A stretch of DNA of 16,179 nt from CAZEJK01 sp964512045 (lineage in GTDB: Bacteria; Acidobacteriota; Thermoanaerobaculia; Thermoanaerobaculales; Sulfomarinibacteraceae): assembly GCA_964512045.1 (NCBI GenBank), contig CAZEJK010000115.1, positions 1-16,179 of the forward strand, written 5' to 3'. Every line of letters starts with the position of its first letter. The first letter of the stretch is position 1. Shown here piece after piece: positions 14,237 to 16,179 of this stretch. The notes under the pieces are model-generated. The model worked only from the letters and a program-made list of their open reading frames with translations, was not told where the DNA came from and did no database searches. Position numbers and translations under genes: made by a program.

Positions 14237-14614
14237 TCAGGCGTCGTGGTCGCCGTGACTCACCCGCCGATACCCGCCGCCGCCCGAGTGCCGCACCTGC
14301 AGCTCGCGGTCGGGTCCCGAGGAGTCGGAGGACCAGCCCTGGGCGCGCAGGCGTTCCAGGAGCCACTGGATCTTCTGCTCGGGGGACGGCTTGTGCACGC
14401 CGTTGACCTCGGCCTGACTGCGGAGCAGCTCCTGGACCTGCCAGACGTCCATGAGCTCGCCGAAGCCCGATGGCACGTACTCCGGCTCATCGTCGTTTCC
14501 GAGTGGCACGACAACGACCGACGTGTCGGGAGAAAGCTCCTGTCTGGTATCCACGAAAACGACCGAGTTATCGTCCAGTTGGCGGATGCGCTGAATCAAT
14601 TGCTCGACATTCAT
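14237..14614 (-). CDS. Hypothetical protein, 125 residues
   Basis: This is an acidic soluble protein of about 125 residues. The N-terminal part (MNVEQLIQRIRQLDDNSVVF, about 1-40) is followed by VVVVPLGNDDEPEYVPSGFGELMDVWQVQELL (34-65), a probable alpha/beta fold. The C-terminus (GWSSDSSGPDRELQVRHSGGGGYRR) is low-complexity and basic. I do not recognise the family. The ATG at 14614 is chosen over one at 14659 because AGGA precedes it at good spacing and the upstream residues are atypical. The gene ends 16 bases before the DUF123 gene, consistent with one transcript. Confidence 0.7.
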   Translation of the reverse strand: MNVEQLIQRIRQLDDNSVVFVDTRQELSPDTSVVVVPLGNDDEPEYVPSGFGELMDVWQVQELLRSQAEVNGVHKPSPEQKIQWLLERLRAQGWSSDSSGPDRELQVRHSGGGGYRRVSHGDHDA

Positions 14615-14683
14615 GAGGGTCCTGCTGTGTTGGTGTTCCTCGTCGTTCGAGTGTACCACGAGTCCAGGCGCCGGGCGTTCGTT

Positions 14684-15118
14684 TCAGGTAGTGGACTCCG
14701 TTGTCGAGACAGAAGCCGACAAACCCGGCAGACCGAACAGCTCCTTCACGGAGGGTCGCACCAGCACGATGATCGTGAACACGCCCAGGACCGTGCCGAA
14801 CGGCATGAACAGACAGGAGATGCCGGCCATCACCAGACAGTAGGTGTAGTGGCGTCGCGAGCTCAGGAAGCTCCCGGCGATCGCGGTGGCCACAGCGTAC
14901 GTCCAGCCGGCCAGGATCATGCAGCCAGCGAGGACCATCAGAAGCACGCCGAAGAGCTGGAGGCCGGCATCGTCATTGGCATCCGGTAGCCAACCGCTGA
15001 CCATGGCCAGACCGAAGAAGAAGTGGAACAGTGGGATACAGGCGAACAGGAACGCCATGCCCGCGACCACGTAGTGGAAGATCGATAGCAGCTTGAGGTG
15101 CTCGAGATCGTCGTTCAT
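14684..15118 (-). CDS. Small polytopic membrane protein, unknown function
   Basis: This is a 144-residue protein with three to four membrane helices (about 12-40, 54-84, 92-122). The start MNDDLEHLKLLSIFHYVVAG is typical of a conserved uncharacterised membrane-protein family of Acidobacteriota, Gemmatimonadota and Planctomycetes; I recognise the pattern but know no function. The ATG at 15118 has GGGAGG nine bases upstream. A longer frame to 15349 would overlap the upstream gene and lacks support. The C-terminal tail is Ser/Thr-rich and cytoplasmic or periplasmic. Confidence 0.82.
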   Translation of the reverse strand: MNDDLEHLKLLSIFHYVVAGMAFLFACIPLFHFFFGLAMVSGWLPDANDDAGLQLFGVLLMVLAGCMILAGWTYAVATAIAGSFLSSRRHYTYCLVMAGISCLFMPFGTVLGVFTIIVLVRPSVKELFGLPGLSASVSTTESTT

Positions 15119-15210
15119 GACGTTGCCTCCCCGGTGTCGTACGCTGTGAAGAACGCGATCGCTCGGTGCGAGGTTCGCAAGCATCGCGGCCCAGGGCGTT
15201 GCGAGAGCTT

Positions 15211-15236
15211 CCTCGGACGGAGCTCCGCTGCCGAGG
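15211..15236 (-). terminator. Possible terminator hairpin behind the DUF1648 gene
   Basis: CCTCGG (15211-15216) pairs with CCGAGG (15231-15236), and CGG/CCG form an inner stem around the loop AGCT. It starts four bases past the DUF1648 stop. No U-run follows on the minus strand, so termination would be weak or Rho-assisted. Confidence 0.35.
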
Positions 15237-15239
15237 GCG

Positions 15240-15758
15240 CTACTCCGGCTCCACCGGTGCGATGTCCGAAGCCCCAGCCGGGATCCGATAGGCCATCCAG
15301 AGCCAGACCAACCAGACCATGGTGGCCAGGAGATAGGTCGCCAGCGCAATCAGAAAGGTGGCCTCGTCGAGCCGGACCGGTTCCGCCTGGTGCGCCTGCA
15401 CTGTGAGGTAGCCCACGACGGCGAAGAACGCGAACGTTATGGCGCCGAACGCGTCCGTCAGCTGTTGCATCCGGCGTGCAGCCTCGTCGCGGTGCTCGGG
15501 GCTGAGCCAGTATGCCTTGTGCGGCAGATTCAGCAAGCCACTGGGAACCCGAAGGATCAGGTGCGGCGTGAACCAGAGCAGCACGAACAGACCCGCATAC
15601 AGGCCCGTGAAGATCATCGAGTTGGTGGTCTTGGAGGCCCAGCCGTCCGGCTCGCCGTTCGCCCCGAAGTGGATCGCCACCTGATCGGGGAGCACCGAGT
15701 GCGCCCACACGGTCAGCGCGAGACAGAGTGCAAACGCAACGATCAGCAGGAACCGCAT
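15240..15758 (-). CDS. DUF1648 membrane protein
   Basis: This is a 172-residue membrane protein. After the first hydrophobic helix (1-20) comes LPDQVAIHFGANGEPDGWASK (23-43), the hallmark of DUF1648, a domain shared with SdpI-type immunity and other small membrane proteins. Further helices lie at about 47-67, 102-122 and 136-158, and the loop at 70-100 is charged. The ATG at 15758 has GGGAGGA upstream; the longer start at 15794 adds a hydrophilic stretch with no homology. No toxin (SdpC-like) gene is nearby, so an immunity role cannot be claimed. The function is unknown. Confidence 0.87.
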   Translation of the reverse strand: MRFLLIVAFALCLALTVWAHSVLPDQVAIHFGANGEPDGWASKTTNSMIFTGLYAGLFVLLWFTPHLILRVPSGLLNLPHKAYWLSPEHRDEAARRMQQLTDAFGAITFAFFAVVGYLTVQAHQAEPVRLDEATFLIALATYLLATMVWLVWLWMAYRIPAGASDIAPVEPE

Positions 15759-15846
15759 CACGTCCTCCCATGTCGCCTGGTGAGTCTCCCGCACGTGGCG
15801 GAGGCCCTTTCAAGAGAGTACGTATCGCGAGCGTCGAGGGTTCATC

Positions 15847-16179
15847 TCACGACGCGCCGCAGGAGGTCCGTTCCGGGCGCTTCGATGCCCGCCGTGCGAC
15901 TTTGCGAAACGCGGCGACCCAGAACGACTTGCCGCTTCTGAGGGTCTCCGTCCGACTGTCGATCTCGCCGAGCCCGGCGTCCGTCGCCAGCTGTCGGAAC
16001 GTCTGAGGGTCCACGAGCCGCATGATCGGCGCCAGCGCCTCCAGACTGGTGTACGGTGTCGCGGTGACCGGAGCTGCTTGCGGGCTCGGTAGCTGCAGCA
16101 CGACCGCGAGCACGCCTGAGTCCGCGAGCCATCCGGCGGCGCGATGCAGCAGCGACCCGGGCTCCACGTACTCGAAGAC
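15847..16179 (-). CDS. Class I methyltransferase, C-terminal part (cut by window edge)
   Basis: The frame is open from the window end. The visible 110 residues begin VFEYVEPGSLLHRAAGWLADSGVLAVVLQLP and end in GKSFWVAAFRK plus a basic tail. The region from the post-motif strand (VLAVVLQL) through TFRQLATDAGLGEIDS to the final beta strand is typical of type-11/12 SAM-dependent methyltransferases. The SAM-binding motif I lies outside the window, so activity and substrate cannot be judged. It is the upstream gene of the minus-strand series ending at 13395, with 88 bases to the DUF1648 gene. Confidence 0.75.
   Translation of the reverse strand, partial: VFEYVEPGSLLHRAAGWLADSGVLAVVLQLPSPQAAPVTATPYTSLEALAPIMRLVDPQTFRQLATDAGLGEIDSRTETLRSGKSFWVAAFRKVARRASKRPERTSCGAS

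Noticed and set aside
15240..15758. SdpI-type immunity gene of a cannibalism toxin system
   Set aside because: Only the DUF1648 segment is shared, and no SdpC-like toxin or SdpA/SdpB gene is nearby.

Overview
This is a GC-rich bacterial chromosomal segment with no phage, plasmid or insertion-sequence genes and no RNA genes that I can recognise. An ECF sigma factor is translationally coupled to a Ser/Thr kinase with TPR repeats. Together with small lipoproteins and a quinol-type nitric oxide reductase, this suggests a soil or aquatic Gram-negative such as Gemmatimonadota, Acidobacteriota or Myxococcota. The phylum is inferred from gene style, not shown directly.

Layout. (1) 226-2822: a single-subunit quinol NO reductase (norZ/qNOR) on the minus strand. 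It ends at a strong stem-loop terminator. Its leader holds an FNR/DNR-type palindrome (TTGAC-N4-GTCAA), a possible 31-codon ORF and a 9-bp inverted repeat just upstream of the ribosome binding site. (2) 2895-4199: an MFS permease. (3) 4200-5524: a gene-poor stretch built from a repeat of about 500 bp. Two copies share 367 bp with no difference, and a third, decayed copy follows. Another dispersed copy lies at 12925-13345. (4) 5525-6777: a CxxC carboxymuconolactone-decarboxylase/AhpD-like protein and a YfcG-like glutathione transferase, overlapping by GTGA. (5) 6928-8107: a small membrane protein and a class I methyltransferase on the plus strand. (6) 8134-8652: a small lipoprotein. (7) 8809-12896: the kinase-TPR gene and its ECF sigma gene (ATGA overlap), divergent from a predicted secreted lipoprotein. 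(8) 13395-16179: a minus-strand run of small genes: a bL12-C-terminal-like membrane-anchored protein, a DUF123 (GIY-YIG-like) protein, a hypothetical protein, two membrane proteins and the C-terminal part of a methyltransferase cut by the window edge.

Functional themes. One is detoxification and redox: NO reduction under a likely oxygen- or NO-responsive regulator, and thiol/peroxide chemistry by the CMD-GST pair. The other is signalling: a sigma factor and kinase made together, with a divergent envelope lipoprotein as a plausible target. The most unusual structure is the repeat family. Its 172-bp core is about 95% conserved between sites 8 kb apart, carries two stem-loops whose pairing survives the observed substitutions, and has no family I can name.
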